This document shows, in pieces, positions 16,975 to 25,885 of a DNA stretch of 64,000 nt (positions are counted from its first letter, which is position 1; the number at the start of each line of letters is the position of its first letter). This stretch comes from DATJGR01 sp963812255 (GTDB taxonomy: Bacteria > Pseudomonadota > Gammaproteobacteria > Pseudomonadales > Azotimanducaceae), in NCBI GenBank assembly GCA_963812255.1, contig CAWEUM010000003.1:310001-374000 (forward strand). Direction: 5' to 3'. The position numbers were made by a program, and so were the translations under genes. The notes under the pieces are model-generated. The model was not told the origin of the DNA. It did no database searches and saw only the letters and a list, made by a program, of their open reading frames with translations.

Positions 16975-18068
16975 GTCGCCAACTCCTCGCGCAATCGCGC
17001 AACAATGCGCACCGCCGCTTTTCCATCCCAAAATTCCGGAATGCCACTACGCGGCGCGCCGGCCGCGAGCACTGAATCTATCTGCGCCTTCACGCCGCTC
17101 GGCTGCGTGCCCGCGAGCACGTTGCTGCCGACATCCACGGTGATCGGTCGTTCCGTGTTGTCGCGCATCGTGATGCATGGCACGCGCAGAAACGTCGTCT
17201 CTTCCTGAATACCGCCGGAATCTGTGATCACTGCAGCGGCACCGCTGACGAGCGAGATGAATTCGAGGTATCCCAACGGTTCGGATACGTGCAGTCTGTC
17301 AATGCGTTCGAGGCAATCCAGCAAGCCGAAGCGCTCCAACGATTGGCGCGTGCGTGGGTGCAGCGCCAGAACCATCGGCATGGTCGCGCAGGTGTGCTTG
17401 ACGATGTCGATGACCCCCCGCAGCGCAACCGCGTCGTCGACATTGCTCGGTCGATGGAAGGTGGCGACTACATAGCCGCCGCGCCCGAGTTCGAAGCGCG
17501 CACTGACGTTCATTCTGCGCGCGCGCTCGAGCTGTGCCACCAATGAATCGATCATGACGTTGCCGACCAGATACGCGCGGCCGCCCAGCCGTTCGCGCTC
17601 GATGTTCGCCATGCCCGACGGTTCGGTGACGAACAGAAAATCGGAGATCTGATCAGTCTCCACGCGATTGAGTTCCTCGGGCATCGATCGGTCAAAGCTG
17701 CGCAGACCCGCCTCCACGTGCACGACCCTGACACCGTGGCCCCGCGCGACGCGCGCGCAGGCAATCGTCGAGGTCACATCACCGACCACGAGCACCGCGT
17801 CTGGCCGCTCCGCACGCACAACTGGGTCGAATCGCGTCATGATCCGCTCGATCTGCGCCGAACGCTCACCTGCACCGACCTCCAGATTGATGTCCGGCGC
17901 CGGAATATCGAGATCGTCGAAGAAGACCTTCGACATGGAGACATCGTAATGTTGGCCTGTGTGAACCAGCTTGTGGGTGAGGTCCGCGTGCCGATTCATC
18001 TCATGGACGAGCGGCGCCACCTTCATGAAGTTCGGCCGCGCCCCGGCGACGTTGAGAATCTTGATCAT
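16971..18068 (-). CDS. wecB: UDP-N-acetylglucosamine 2-epimerase (non-hydrolysing)
   Basis: This 365-residue enzyme of standard length interconverts UDP-GlcNAc and UDP-ManNAc in the cytoplasm. Visible family motifs are Gly-Ala-Arg-Pro-Asn-Phe-Met-Lys near the N terminus, His-Thr-Gly-Gln-His-Tyr-Asp, Val-His-Val-Glu-Ala-Gly-Leu-Arg-Ser (about 117-125), Thr-Phe-His-Arg-Pro-Ser-Asn-Val-Asp and Thr-Asp-Ser-Gly-Gly-Ile-Gln-Glu-Glu. It is the first gene of the minus-strand exopolysaccharide operon, so ManNAc or a derivative is likely a constituent sugar. Transcription probably starts in the 211-base divergent gap shared with prsT. Confidence 0.93.
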   Translation of the reverse strand: MIKILNVAGARPNFMKVAPLVHEMNRHADLTHKLVHTGQHYDVSMSKVFFDDLDIPAPDINLEVGAGERSAQIERIMTRFDPVVRAERPDAVLVVGDVTSTIACARVARGHGVRVVHVEAGLRSFDRSMPEELNRVETDQISDFLFVTEPSGMANIERERLGGRAYLVGNVMIDSLVAQLERARRMNVSARFELGRGGYVVATFHRPSNVDDAVALRGVIDIVKHTCATMPMVLALHPRTRQSLERFGLLDCLERIDRLHVSEPLGYLEFISLVSGAAAVITDSGGIQEETTFLRVPCITMRDNTERPITVDVGSNVLAGTQPSGVKAQIDSVLAAGAPRSGIPEFWDGKAAVRIVARLREELAT

Positions 18069-18279
18069 GCGACTTCCGCGTACATGCTACGCATACCCAA
18101 CGCCAACCACTTTAGCCCCTACGGACGTACGCAATGTATGAAACCTTGGCTGGTTTGTACTCGCGCGGACACTACGAGGGTCTCTCAATGCCTTCACATA
18201 GGATGGCTGGAGCATAGGTCGCATGTAACAACGGCTCAACCGGGCTAAGATCCACTCGTTCTGGAAGGGGGGCGAGGGT

Positions 18280-21063
18280 GTGTGCAGACGAGATTTGAGA
18301 AACCTGCTCGGCGGCGCTCTGGTGATTGCGTCAATCAGCGCCTGCGGCGCGTCGACACCTCAGCAGGATCTGACCAAAGCAATGGCATATCGCGCGGAGG
18401 GCAAAACGACCGCAGCCATCATCGAATTCAAGAATGCGCTGCAGAAGGATCCTAACCTTGCCGAAGCGCGTTTGGCGCTCGGCGAAACGTATCTGGAATA
18501 TGGCGAACCGGATGCCGCATTGAAGGAATTGAGTCGCGCCCAGGATCTCGGTATCGCCGCGGATCGTGTCCTGCCACCGCTGCTCGAGACGAAGATCGAT
18601 CTCGGCCGCCGCCAGGAGGTACTCGGGCAACTCGAGAACCTGACCGTGACTCCGCGGTATCAGGCGATTCGGGGCGAGGCATTGCTGGCCAGTGGTGAGT
18701 TCGACCGCGCGCGGGCCGACTTCGACGCAGCCATCAAGGCGAACCCGGCGTTGCCCCGCGCGTACCTGGGGTTGGCACAGCTCGCGCTGACGCCGCCGAA
18801 AGTCGATTTCGCTGGGGCAACGCGCGTACTCAACGACGGGGTGAAAGCCGTGCCGACGAGCCGGCGGCTGTGGTTGACGCTTGGCGAAGTGCAACTGAAC
18901 CAACAACACGCATCGGCAGCCAGCGCGGCCTTCGACAAAGCGGCCGGGTTGCCAGGCAACGATTTCCTGCCACAGTTAGGGCTCGCGCGCGCGCGCATGC
19001 TGGAAAACAAGATGGACGACGCCAAGACGATCGTGGACGGCGTGCTGAAGCGCGCGCCGAAATACCCGCTGGCGCTGAATCTGAAAGGCGTGATCGCGCT
19101 GTCGGAAAAGAACTACAACGATGCGGAGAATGCGTTGCTCGCAGCGCTCGCCGTGGTTCCAAACTACCCGCCTTCTCTGCTGGCGTTGGCAAACGTCAAG
19201 TACGCGCAGGGACAACCGAATCAGGCGGTACAGTATCTGCGCAGCTATGTCGCGCAGGACCCCGACAATCCCGGACCACGCAAGGCATTGGCCGGTTTGC
19301 TGCTGGAAGCCGGCGACGCGACGGGCGCGGTTGATGCGCTGCAACCGGTCGCGGGCCAGCTCACGGAAGGCGGCGACCTCGCATTGCTCGGCACCGCGCA
19401 CCTGCGGGCCGGCGAACTCAAAGAAGCCACGCGCTATCTGAGCGCTGCGGCAAAGGCATCGCCGGAAGCGCCAGAAGTCAAGACGCAGCTCGCGATGAGC
19501 CTCGCCGCGGCCGGCGATAACGCCGGCGCACTGGCCGAACTCGATGCAGTGGTCACGACTTCGAATGAAGTTGCGTTGCAGGCGGACGCGATGCGGGTGC
19601 TGGTGAACGTGCGCAGCGGCAAACTGGACCCAGCGCTCGCGGCGGCAAATCAAATGCTGGCTCGCGACAGGACAAACCCGTTGGCGTTCTACCTGCTCGG
19701 CGCGGTGCACCGAGCCCGCAAGGATCCAGCCGCCGCGCGAACCGCGTTCGAGCAAGCGCTGAAGGTTGATCCCAAATACAGCCAGGCGGCCCTCGAACTG
19801 GCGCAGCTCGATCAGGCCGAAGGCAAACCGGCCGATGCGCGCCGACACCTCGAGCAGAGCGTCGCCGCGAATCCAACCGGTATCGCGCCGCTGGTGGCGC
19901 TCGCAGAGTTCGAGTATTCGCGGGGCAACAAGAGCAAGGCTCAACAGCTGCTCGAACAGGCGCGTGCGGCGAACACTTCCGCGTTGGCGCCGCGGCTTGT
20001 GTTAGTGCGACTGGCACTGGAGCGAGGCGATGTACCCCTCGCGCAAAACGTGTCCGCCGAGGCGGAACGAATTCAGTCCGACACCCCGCAGGTGTGGCTA
20101 ATCCGGGCTATGGTTATGGCGCAAGCAAACGACGCGGCAGAACTGGGGCGCTACCTGGACCGGCTGCAGGCGTTCCTGGACCAGGTACCCTCCGATGCGG
20201 CGTCCTACCGGCTGCCCGTCGGCGATTTGCAGCGGCGCGCGGGACGCATCGATCTCGCGCGCGGGACACTCGAGCACGCGCTCGCTGATTCGGCCACGAA
20301 ACAGCAGGCCCTCGTGGCGCTGGCACAAATCGAGACAGCGGCCGGTTCCACCGACAAAGCGCGCACCTATCTGGCGCGTCTCGAGAAAGCGGGCGCCGAC
20401 CCTGCCCTGGTAGCCGAGCTCAATGGGGATATCACGCTCGCGGCCGGCAAGCCCGCGGCCGCGCTCGAACTCTACAAGAAGGCGGCCCAAGCGGGATCGC
20501 GTCGCGGCATCGCCAAACTTGCCCAGGCGCAAGCCAACCAGGGCCACGCCGATCAAGCCGTCGTCACGCTGGAAACGTGGCTGAAGGCGAACCCCAACGA
20601 TGGGGATGCCGCGCGTCAACTGGCATCGGTTCGCCTGGAATCCGGCAATGGAGCGGCAGCGATCAGTGATTACGAGCGGCTGCTGGCGAAGAACGCCAAC
20701 GACCCCGTTGCTCTGAACAATCTGGCCTGGTTGTATTTCGAAGCGAAGGATCCACGGGCCGAGGCGACTGCCCGTAAGGCGGCTTCGGCCGCCCCTGACA
20801 ATCCCCAGATCAGCGACACGCTAGGTTGGATTGTGGTCCAAAGCGACAAGCCCGGCTCCGCAAGCGAGGCGGTGGAATTGCTGGAGAAGGCGGCGAAGGG
20901 GCAGCCAGGAAATCCGAGTGTGCTGTACCATCTGGCCATGGCGCAACAGAAGGCGGGGCGCAACCGGGCGGCACTGTTGTCGGTTGAAGCGGCCCTGGCG
21001 ACGGACTCGTTTGCCGAGCGCGGAGCTGCACTGCAGCTGGCCGAGGAACTGAAGCGCAATTAG
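18280..21063 (+). CDS. prsT: PEP-CTERM/XrtA-system TPR-repeat lipoprotein PrsT
   Basis: This 927-residue protein starts at GTG 18280, preceded by a purine-rich GGAAGGGGGGCGAG. A signal sequence ends in lipobox Ile-Ser-Ala-Cys22, so it is a lipoprotein. The rest consists of tandem TPR motifs (repeated Ala-x-Leu-x-Leu-Gly-x-x-Tyr and Pro-x-Asn-Pro-x-Ala patterns) from about residue 25 to the end, over twenty units by eye. The size and single long TPR array match PrsT, which accompanies exosortase A loci. It diverges from the exopolysaccharide operon, and the absence of other plus-strand genes after it suggests a single-gene unit. A scaffold role in assembling the export or sorting complex is inferred. 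Confidence 0.88.
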   Translation: MCRRDLRNLLGGALVIASISACGASTPQQDLTKAMAYRAEGKTTAAIIEFKNALQKDPNLAEARLALGETYLEYGEPDAALKELSRAQDLGIAADRVLPPLLETKIDLGRRQEVLGQLENLTVTPRYQAIRGEALLASGEFDRARADFDAAIKANPALPRAYLGLAQLALTPPKVDFAGATRVLNDGVKAVPTSRRLWLTLGEVQLNQQHASAASAAFDKAAGLPGNDFLPQLGLARARMLENKMDDAKTIVDGVLKRAPKYPLALNLKGVIALSEKNYNDAENALLAALAVVPNYPPSLLALANVKYAQGQPNQAVQYLRSYVAQDPDNPGPRKALAGLLLEAGDATGAVDALQPVAGQLTEGGDLALLGTAHLRAGELKEATRYLSAAAKASPEAPEVKTQLAMSLAAAGDNAGALAELDAVVTTSNEVALQADAMRVLVNVRSGKLDPALAAANQMLARDRTNPLAFYLLGAVHRARKDPAAARTAFEQALKVDPKYSQAALELAQLDQAEGKPADARRHLEQSVAANPTGIAPLVALAEFEYSRGNKSKAQQLLEQARAANTSALAPRLVLVRLALERGDVPLAQNVSAEAERIQSDTPQVWLIRAMVMAQANDAAELGRYLDRLQAFLDQVPSDAASYRLPVGDLQRRAGRIDLARGTLEHALADSATKQQALVALAQIETAAGSTDKARTYLARLEKAGADPALVAELNGDITLAAGKPAAALELYKKAAQAGSRRGIAKLAQAQANQGHADQAVVTLETWLKANPNDGDAARQLASVRLESGNGAAAISDYERLLAKNANDPVALNNLAWLYFEAKDPRAEATARKAASAAPDNPQISDTLGWIVVQSDKPGSASEAVELLEKAAKGQPGNPSVLYHLAMAQQKAGRNRAALLSVEAALATDSFAERGAALQLAEELKRN

Positions 21064-21128
21064 CTCTAGAGGCGGGTTGGGCCGGCGCGACCCGACGTCG
21101 GTTGGCAGGTTTTCCGCGCGACAAAAGA

Positions 21129-21150
21129 AGACCGGCCCGCAGGCCGGTCT
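21129..21150 (-). terminator. Intrinsic terminator of the PEP-CTERM gene
   Basis: AGACCGGC (21129-21136) pairs perfectly with GCCGGTCT (21143-21150) around a 6-base loop. Read on the minus strand, the hairpin is followed by TCTTTTGT, a T-rich tail. It lies 19 bases past the stop of the PEP-CTERM gene, so it should end that transcript. On the plus strand there is no T-tract after it. Confidence 0.72.
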
Positions 21151-21168
21151 CGATTCGAAACGGGGCCG

Positions 21169-21615
21169 CTATGCCGCTTGTTTGCGACGCCGCAGGAACG
21201 CAAGCCCTGCTAGACCCACGCCCAACAACATCAGGCTTCCCGGCTCCGGGACCGCCGTGGCAGTTGCATCCCCGGTTCCCCTGGCAATGACGTGGCCAAA
21301 TGTGCCTTCGTTTGAAGTAAACGAGACGCTTCCACCCGCGTCAGTCAACGGTGACAGGAAATGCAGATTCAAGAACGCGAAGAAATTCCCCATGTTCAGA
21401 TTCTGGTTGTCTCCAACACCGCTGGTATAAGTGACAAAAAACTGGCTCGTGACATTGACCGCGCTGTACAACCCACTCGTGGCATCGAATGTGAACGACC
21501 CCGACGGATGACCGAAAAAGTCATCTCCCGAAACCGTCCACGGCACCGGATTCGCGTACGTTTGTCCACAGCAAAGTGCCGTCGCGACAAGTAACGCCAA
21601 AGAAAGCTTGCTCAT
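21169..21615 (-). CDS. PEP-CTERM sorting domain protein (exosortase substrate)
   Basis: This is a 148-residue secreted protein. An N-terminal signal peptide (about 1-21) precedes a beta-rich core with no cysteine. The C terminus carries the complete sorting signal: Val-Pro-Glu-Pro-Gly-Ser (122-127), a hydrophobic helix (about 128-141) and Arg-Arg-Arg-Lys (142-145). XrtA should cleave near the PEP motif and hand the protein to the surface glycan. It has a near-perfect Shine-Dalgarno AGGAGG (21620-21625) 4 bases before ATG, a sigma-54 promoter candidate and an intrinsic terminator, so it is a compact, strongly expressed single-gene unit. The core itself resembles no enzyme I recognise. Confidence 0.93.
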   Translation of the reverse strand: MSKLSLALLVATALCCGQTYANPVPWTVSGDDFFGHPSGSFTFDATSGLYSAVNVTSQFFVTYTSGVGDNQNLNMGNFFAFLNLHFLSPLTDAGGSVSFTSNEGTFGHVIARGTGDATATAVPEPGSLMLLGVGLAGLAFLRRRKQAA

Positions 21616-21652
21616 TTCACCTCCTCAAGACTAAGAACGCGGAAGAACTCAG

Positions 21653-21668
21653 GCACTTTGCATGCCAA
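21653..21668 (-). promoter_or_regulatory. Candidate sigma-54 (-24/-12) promoter of the PEP-CTERM gene
   Basis: The minus strand reads TTGGCATGCAAAGTGC. The invariant GG and GC are separated by exactly 10 bases, and TGGCA matches the -24 element; the -12 element is GTGC rather than TTGC. A start about 12 bases downstream would give a leader of roughly 25 bases before the ATG at 21615. PEP-CTERM genes in other proteobacteria are known to be under RpoN with PrsK/PrsR, which supports the call. Confidence 0.6.
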
Positions 21669-21890
21669 GTTTGAAATATCCTTTTAAAACAATAGACTGA
21701 ACCCGACCGGGTAGTCTCCTCATTCGGCAACCCGTATAAAATCACGACAGATCAAAGGGCCGCCATCGAATAACTGTAAAGATGCCCGACACCTGCTCGC
21801 TGACAGGCTACAGCTTGGACTGGAGTCCACGGTCCCGACGAATCCGGCGCACGCGTCTTGCCAGTTAGACGATCCAGATCGCCAACCGAT

Positions 21891-24800
21891 CTAATTGATC
21901 GTTTTGCTGACCTCGTTCGTCTTGCTGCTCTCACCGCCCGTGGAGTCGAGCGCAGTCAACGCGAAGTAGTACGTGCCCGGGGCGAGTGAAAGCGTTCGCG
22001 TCGTCGTCGACGCGCCGGAGACGCTCACGGTCTGCGTGTAGTTCTTCGAAGAGGTGCCGTAGTAAATCTTGTAGCCTGACAAGTTCGTCAACGCCGAACC
22101 ATCGACATTCTTCGTCGGCGCCTGCCATGACAGCACGGCCTCACGCACACTGACGGTGGTCATCGCCACCGCATTGCCGCCCGCGCCCGCGCAATTCAGC
22201 GAGAATGTCGAATCACTTACGATCGGCCCCACGCTTTGCGAGCCGCTGGTGGATTTCGATCCGCTCCAGGCGCCAGAGGCGTTACAACTACTGACGTTTG
22301 CGCTGGTCCAGTTCAACGTTGTCGAACCGTTTTTGGCGACGCCAGGCGGGCTCGCCGACAGGCTCACCGTCGGAGTGCCGGCAGCTACGGTGACGCTCGC
22401 CGTCTTGGCCGCACTACCGCCGGCGCCGGAGCACGTCAGTGTAAAGCTCGAGTTGGTGGTCAGAGCGCCTGTGCTCTGGTTACCGGATGTGGCTTTGTTA
22501 CCCGTCCAGGATCCGCTCGCGACGCAACTGGTGGCGTTCGTCGTGCTCCACGTGAGCTGCGCAGACGACCCGGACTGAATGCTACCGGGTGATGCTGACA
22601 ACGTGACAGTCGGCGCCGGTGCGGGCGCAACGGCAACCGATGCACTCTTGGCAATCGATCCACCGGAACCCGAGCATGTCAGCGTATAGCTCGCATTGGC
22701 CGTCAGCGCGCCGGTACTTTGCGAACCGGACGTCGATTTGGCGCCCGTCCAGCTGCCGGACGCGGTGCAATTCGTCGCGTTTGCGGCGGTCCACGTCAAC
22801 TGCGCGGCGCTACCGGACTGAACGCTGGTTGGCGACGCACTGAACGCCAACGTCGGTGCAGCAAGCACCGTCACCGATGCGGTCTTAGCGACTGAACCGC
22901 CGCTGCCGGTACAGGTCAGCGTGTAGGTACTGGCGGCGCTCAGCGCGCCCGTGCTTTGAGTTCCGGACATCGCTTTGCTACCTGTCCATCCGCCGGACGC
23001 GGTGCAACTCGTCGCATTCGTTGAGGCCCATGTCAGCTGTGCGGCGGCGCCGGACTGCACGCTGGAGGGCGACGCTGCAAACGTCAGTATTGGCGAAGCG
23101 AGCACTTTGACTGCCGCTGTCTGTGATATCGAGCCGCCTGCACCCGAGCACGTCAGCGTGTAGTTCGCGTCGGCCGTCAGCACGCCAGTGGTTTGCGAAC
23201 CGGACGTCGATTTGGTGCCGCTCCAACCGCCCGACGCAGTGCAGCTCGTCGCGTTGGTTGCGGTCCACGCCAGCTGCGCGGCGTTACCAGACTGCACGCT
23301 GGTCGGCGATGCGCTGAACGTCAATGTCGGTGCAGCAAGCACCGTCACCGATGCGGTCTTCGCCACCGAACCGCCGCTACCTGTGCACGTCAGCGTGTAC
23401 GTCTTAGCGGCGCTCAGCGCGCCAGTGCTTTGAGCGCCGGAGGTTGCTTTGCTACCGCTCCATCCACCGGAGGCAGTGCAACTCGTCGCATTCGTTGCGG
23501 TCCACGTCAGCTGTGCGGCGGCGCCTGACTGCACGCTTACGGGCGACGCTGCAAACGTCAGCGTTGGCGGCGGAAGCACTTTGACTGCCGCCGTCTGCGA
23601 TACGGATCCACCCGCTCCCGAGCACGTCAGCGTGTAGTTCGCATCAGCCGTCAGCGAAGCCGTGTTCTGACTGCCCGAGGTCGATTTGGTGCCGGTCCAC
23701 GCTCCCGATGCCGTGCAATTCGTCGCGTTGGTCGTGCTCCACGTCAGCCTGGACGATGCACCCGATTTGACGCTGGTCGGTGAGGCGCTGAACGTCAACG
23801 TAGGCGCACCCGGTGCTGCGATGTCGATCGACACGGAGCGATTCACGGTTCCACCTGCCCCGGTGCAGGCGAGCGTGTATGTCTGAGGCGTCGTCAGAGG
23901 CCCTACCGTAGCCGATCCGGACAATCCCTTGGCACCGCTCCATCCACCGCTTGCCGTGCAACTCGCCGCGTTGGCGCTGCTCCAACTGATCGTGGAGTTG
24001 CCACCGCTGACAACGCTCAGCGGCGAGGCTGCCAGTGTCAGCGACGGTGGCGCTGCCGCCTGCTGTACCGTTACGGTCGCGGTACCCGAAGCAGTGCCGC
24101 CGGCGCCGGAACAGGTCAATGAAAAAGCTGTGCTCGCTGTGAGCGGACCGACACTCTGCGTTCCACTCACCGCCTTGGCGCCCGACCACCCGCCGGACGC
24201 GATACACGATGCCGCAGCGGTTGTGCTCCACGACAGTTGCGCGGACGCACCGCTGGCGATCGACGCAGGACTCGCGGTCAGCGTTGTAGTGGGTGCCGTC
24301 GGCGGCGGAGCCGACGCAACCTGCACAGTCACGCTCTGTGACGTCACACCTCCGAGACCGACACAGCTCAGTGAAAACGTCTGACTGGTTTGCAGCGTCC
24401 CTGTCGTCAGCGTGCCTTCGCTGGGTTGTTCGCCAGACCAGTCGCCCGACGCCTCACAGCGCAGCGCACCGCTGGATGACCACGACAACAGCGCTGCGGC
24501 GCCCGGATCCACAGTCTCCGGTGTACTTTGGAACGAGACGACCGGCGGCATTGCGTTGGATTGCGCATTCGCGGCGCCGGCGATCGTTGCGATCTCAGTG
24601 TCGTCGGACGTCGCGACACGTGCCGCGAGTCCGTCAAGCGTCACCAGATCGGCATTGGTGACCGCGCCGTTGACCTCCGCACGCGCGTTGTCCGTTGACG
24701 CACCACCCAGAAGAATCGCGTATTTCGACAGTTCGGGATCGGGCAGCGTACTCATCAAGACTGTCAATGCGTCGCGTGCCTGCTGCACCAGGCCTTCGCT

Positions 24801-25679
24801 AACGGGTACGTTGAGGGTCGTGACCGAGGGATCGACTCCCGGCAGCACTGTTCTGATCGCGTCATCCATCGGACCCATCACATTCGAGCTGTTCACCTGC
24901 AATGTCCCGGCGATCACCTCCAGCATGACACCCGCACTCGCGGCTGCGAACGTTGCGGCGGAGCGAGGGTCCGCGCCGGCTCCAGCGCCATCGATGGCAC
25001 CATCCGAAAGATCGCAACCAATTCGCCGGATCAGCGTCGTGGGGTCCGCTTCCGCGCTGGTTCCGGCCAGCGCCGCCGAGGTACGCCGCAGCGTCTCGCC
25101 AAGCGCTTCATTGGCAAGCACCACGTCTGCGATGGTGCTCGCGTCGATTGCGCCATGTACCGGGTCGGGGACGCGGGTCGGATCGAGTCCCATGCTGACG
25201 TGCCCATCCAACAGCGTCCACGCATTGGCCAGACTATCGTTTGTGAGCTGGCCGCCACATTTCGCGACGGCCAAAGCGAGAGAACTGAGGGGCGAGACGT
25301 TGACGCGGTCGATCGTCGGATCCGGGAGGACGGCAGTCAGATCGAAATCGGGAGTGGTACCGCTGACGAGGTCTGTGCCGCCGGACGCGGTTACAGTAAT
25401 CGGAAATGCGGTGCCCGCCGGAACCGTAATTTCATAGCCGGCCGTGGTGTCGCTGACGCCTACGACCACCGATTGGTCGCGCGCATCGCGAACGGTGACC
25501 GTGGCACCGGTGACCGGACCATCGCCGATGCTGCCGGACAGGGTGATCGGATTGTCGTTGCGAAGCATCTGCGACGACGCGTCGCCGCCCTGACTTCCGC
25601 TACCGCACGCAGCAATTCCCGTCAACATACAGCCGAGCGACACCGCGCGGCCCCAGCCGCCAATCCCTTGACACCGCAT
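21891..25679 (-). CDS. Large lipoprotein with ten Ig-like two-cysteine repeats and a C-terminal fibronectin III domain
   Basis: The protein has 1262 residues and a lipobox Ile-Ala-Ala-Cys25. Residues about 45-110 look like a carboxypeptidase-regulatory-like beta domain. Residues about 110-375 are helical, of unknown family, with few cysteines. From about 378 to 1177 there are ten tandem repeats of about 80 residues. Each has a Ser-Cys-x-Ala-Ser-Gly-x-Trp-Ser/Thr-Gly motif near the middle and a second Cys in Leu-Thr-Cys-Ser/Thr-Gly, suggesting one disulfide per Ig-like domain. A fibronectin III domain follows to the end. Repeats 4-8 alternate between two types. It is probably an outer-membrane-anchored rod facing the cell surface, perhaps binding the exopolysaccharide; adhesion is an inference. 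Confidence 0.8.
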   Translation of the reverse strand: MRCQGIGGWGRAVSLGCMLTGIAACGSGSQGGDASSQMLRNDNPITLSGSIGDGPVTGATVTVRDARDQSVVVGVSDTTAGYEITVPAGTAFPITVTASGGTDLVSGTTPDFDLTAVLPDPTIDRVNVSPLSSLALAVAKCGGQLTNDSLANAWTLLDGHVSMGLDPTRVPDPVHGAIDASTIADVVLANEALGETLRRTSAALAGTSAEADPTTLIRRIGCDLSDGAIDGAGAGADPRSAATFAAASAGVMLEVIAGTLQVNSSNVMGPMDDAIRTVLPGVDPSVTTLNVPVSEGLVQQARDALTVLMSTLPDPELSKYAILLGGASTDNARAEVNGAVTNADLVTLDGLAARVATSDDTEIATIAGAANAQSNAMPPVVSFQSTPETVDPGAAALLSWSSSGALRCEASGDWSGEQPSEGTLTTGTLQTSQTFSLSCVGLGGVTSQSVTVQVASAPPPTAPTTTLTASPASIASGASAQLSWSTTAAASCIASGGWSGAKAVSGTQSVGPLTASTAFSLTCSGAGGTASGTATVTVQQAAAPPSLTLAASPLSVVSGGNSTISWSSANAASCTASGGWSGAKGLSGSATVGPLTTPQTYTLACTGAGGTVNRSVSIDIAAPGAPTLTFSASPTSVKSGASSRLTWSTTNATNCTASGAWTGTKSTSGSQNTASLTADANYTLTCSGAGGSVSQTAAVKVLPPPTLTFAASPVSVQSGAAAQLTWTATNATSCTASGGWSGSKATSGAQSTGALSAAKTYTLTCTGSGGSVAKTASVTVLAAPTLTFSASPTSVQSGNAAQLAWTATNATSCTASGGWSGTKSTSGSQTTGVLTADANYTLTCSGAGGSISQTAAVKVLASPILTFAASPSSVQSGAAAQLTWASTNATSCTASGGWTGSKAMSGTQSTGALSAASTYTLTCTGSGGSVAKTASVTVLAAPTLAFSASPTSVQSGSAAQLTWTAANATNCTASGSWTGAKSTSGSQSTGALTANASYTLTCSGSGGSIAKSASVAVAPAPAPTVTLSASPGSIQSGSSAQLTWSTTNATSCVASGSWTGNKATSGNQSTGALTTNSSFTLTCSGAGGSAAKTASVTVAAGTPTVSLSASPPGVAKNGSTTLNWTSANVSSCNASGAWSGSKSTSGSQSVGPIVSDSTFSLNCAGAGGNAVAMTTVSVREAVLSWQAPTKNVDGSALTNLSGYKIYYGTSSKNYTQTVSVSGASTTTRTLSLAPGTYYFALTALDSTGGESSKTNEVSKTIN
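22140..24550 (-). repeat. Ten in-frame coding repeats of about 240 bp
   Basis: These are direct repeats within the large lipoprotein gene, each encoding about 80 residues centred on a Cys-x-Ala-Ser-Gly-x-Trp motif. Repeats 4 to 8 (starting near 23808, 23572, 23335, 23100 and 22860, reading down) are most alike and alternate between an Ala-Ala-Ser-Pro type and a Ser-Ala-Ser-Pro type. The apparent duplication unit is therefore about 474 bp, or two domains. The spacing and near-identity make the array prone to recombination and also to misassembly. Confidence 0.85.
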
Positions 25680-25885
25680 CCGAGTCCTCCCAGCGCTGCG
25701 CGTCAGTCAGCCTGACTTCGCGCAGTCGAATCGCGGGCGGCCGTCCTCACCGTCCGTCGTCTTTGTCTGCCGGATTGATGTTACTTGTAGGGAAAATGTG
25801 AACGCGTGATCGGATCGACGGTTTGGAGACGTCGAACGACTCAGAGGAATAATTTGGGACGACGAACGGTTGGCGGAATCGGCCG

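Noticed and set aside
18215..18232. Weak sigma-54-like TGGAGCATAGGTCGC before prsT
   Set aside because: The GG/GC spacing is right but the -24 and -12 cores are otherwise poor, unlike the site before the PEP-CTERM gene.
21781..21890. tRNA-like stretch on the minus strand with a D-arm-like GTCTAACTGGCAAGAC
   Set aside because: No T-arm consensus, no matching acceptor stem and no sensible anticodon loop.
22140..24550. Regularly spaced repeats suggesting a CRISPR-like or tandem non-coding array
   Set aside because: The unit is about 240 bp, in frame, and codes for a conserved two-cysteine domain; there are no short repeats with unique spacers.
24412..25437. Plus-strand frame of 341 codons
   Set aside because: It is antisense to the large lipoprotein, whose signal peptide, repeats and fibronectin domain are clear; the frame is a by-product of GC-rich codons.
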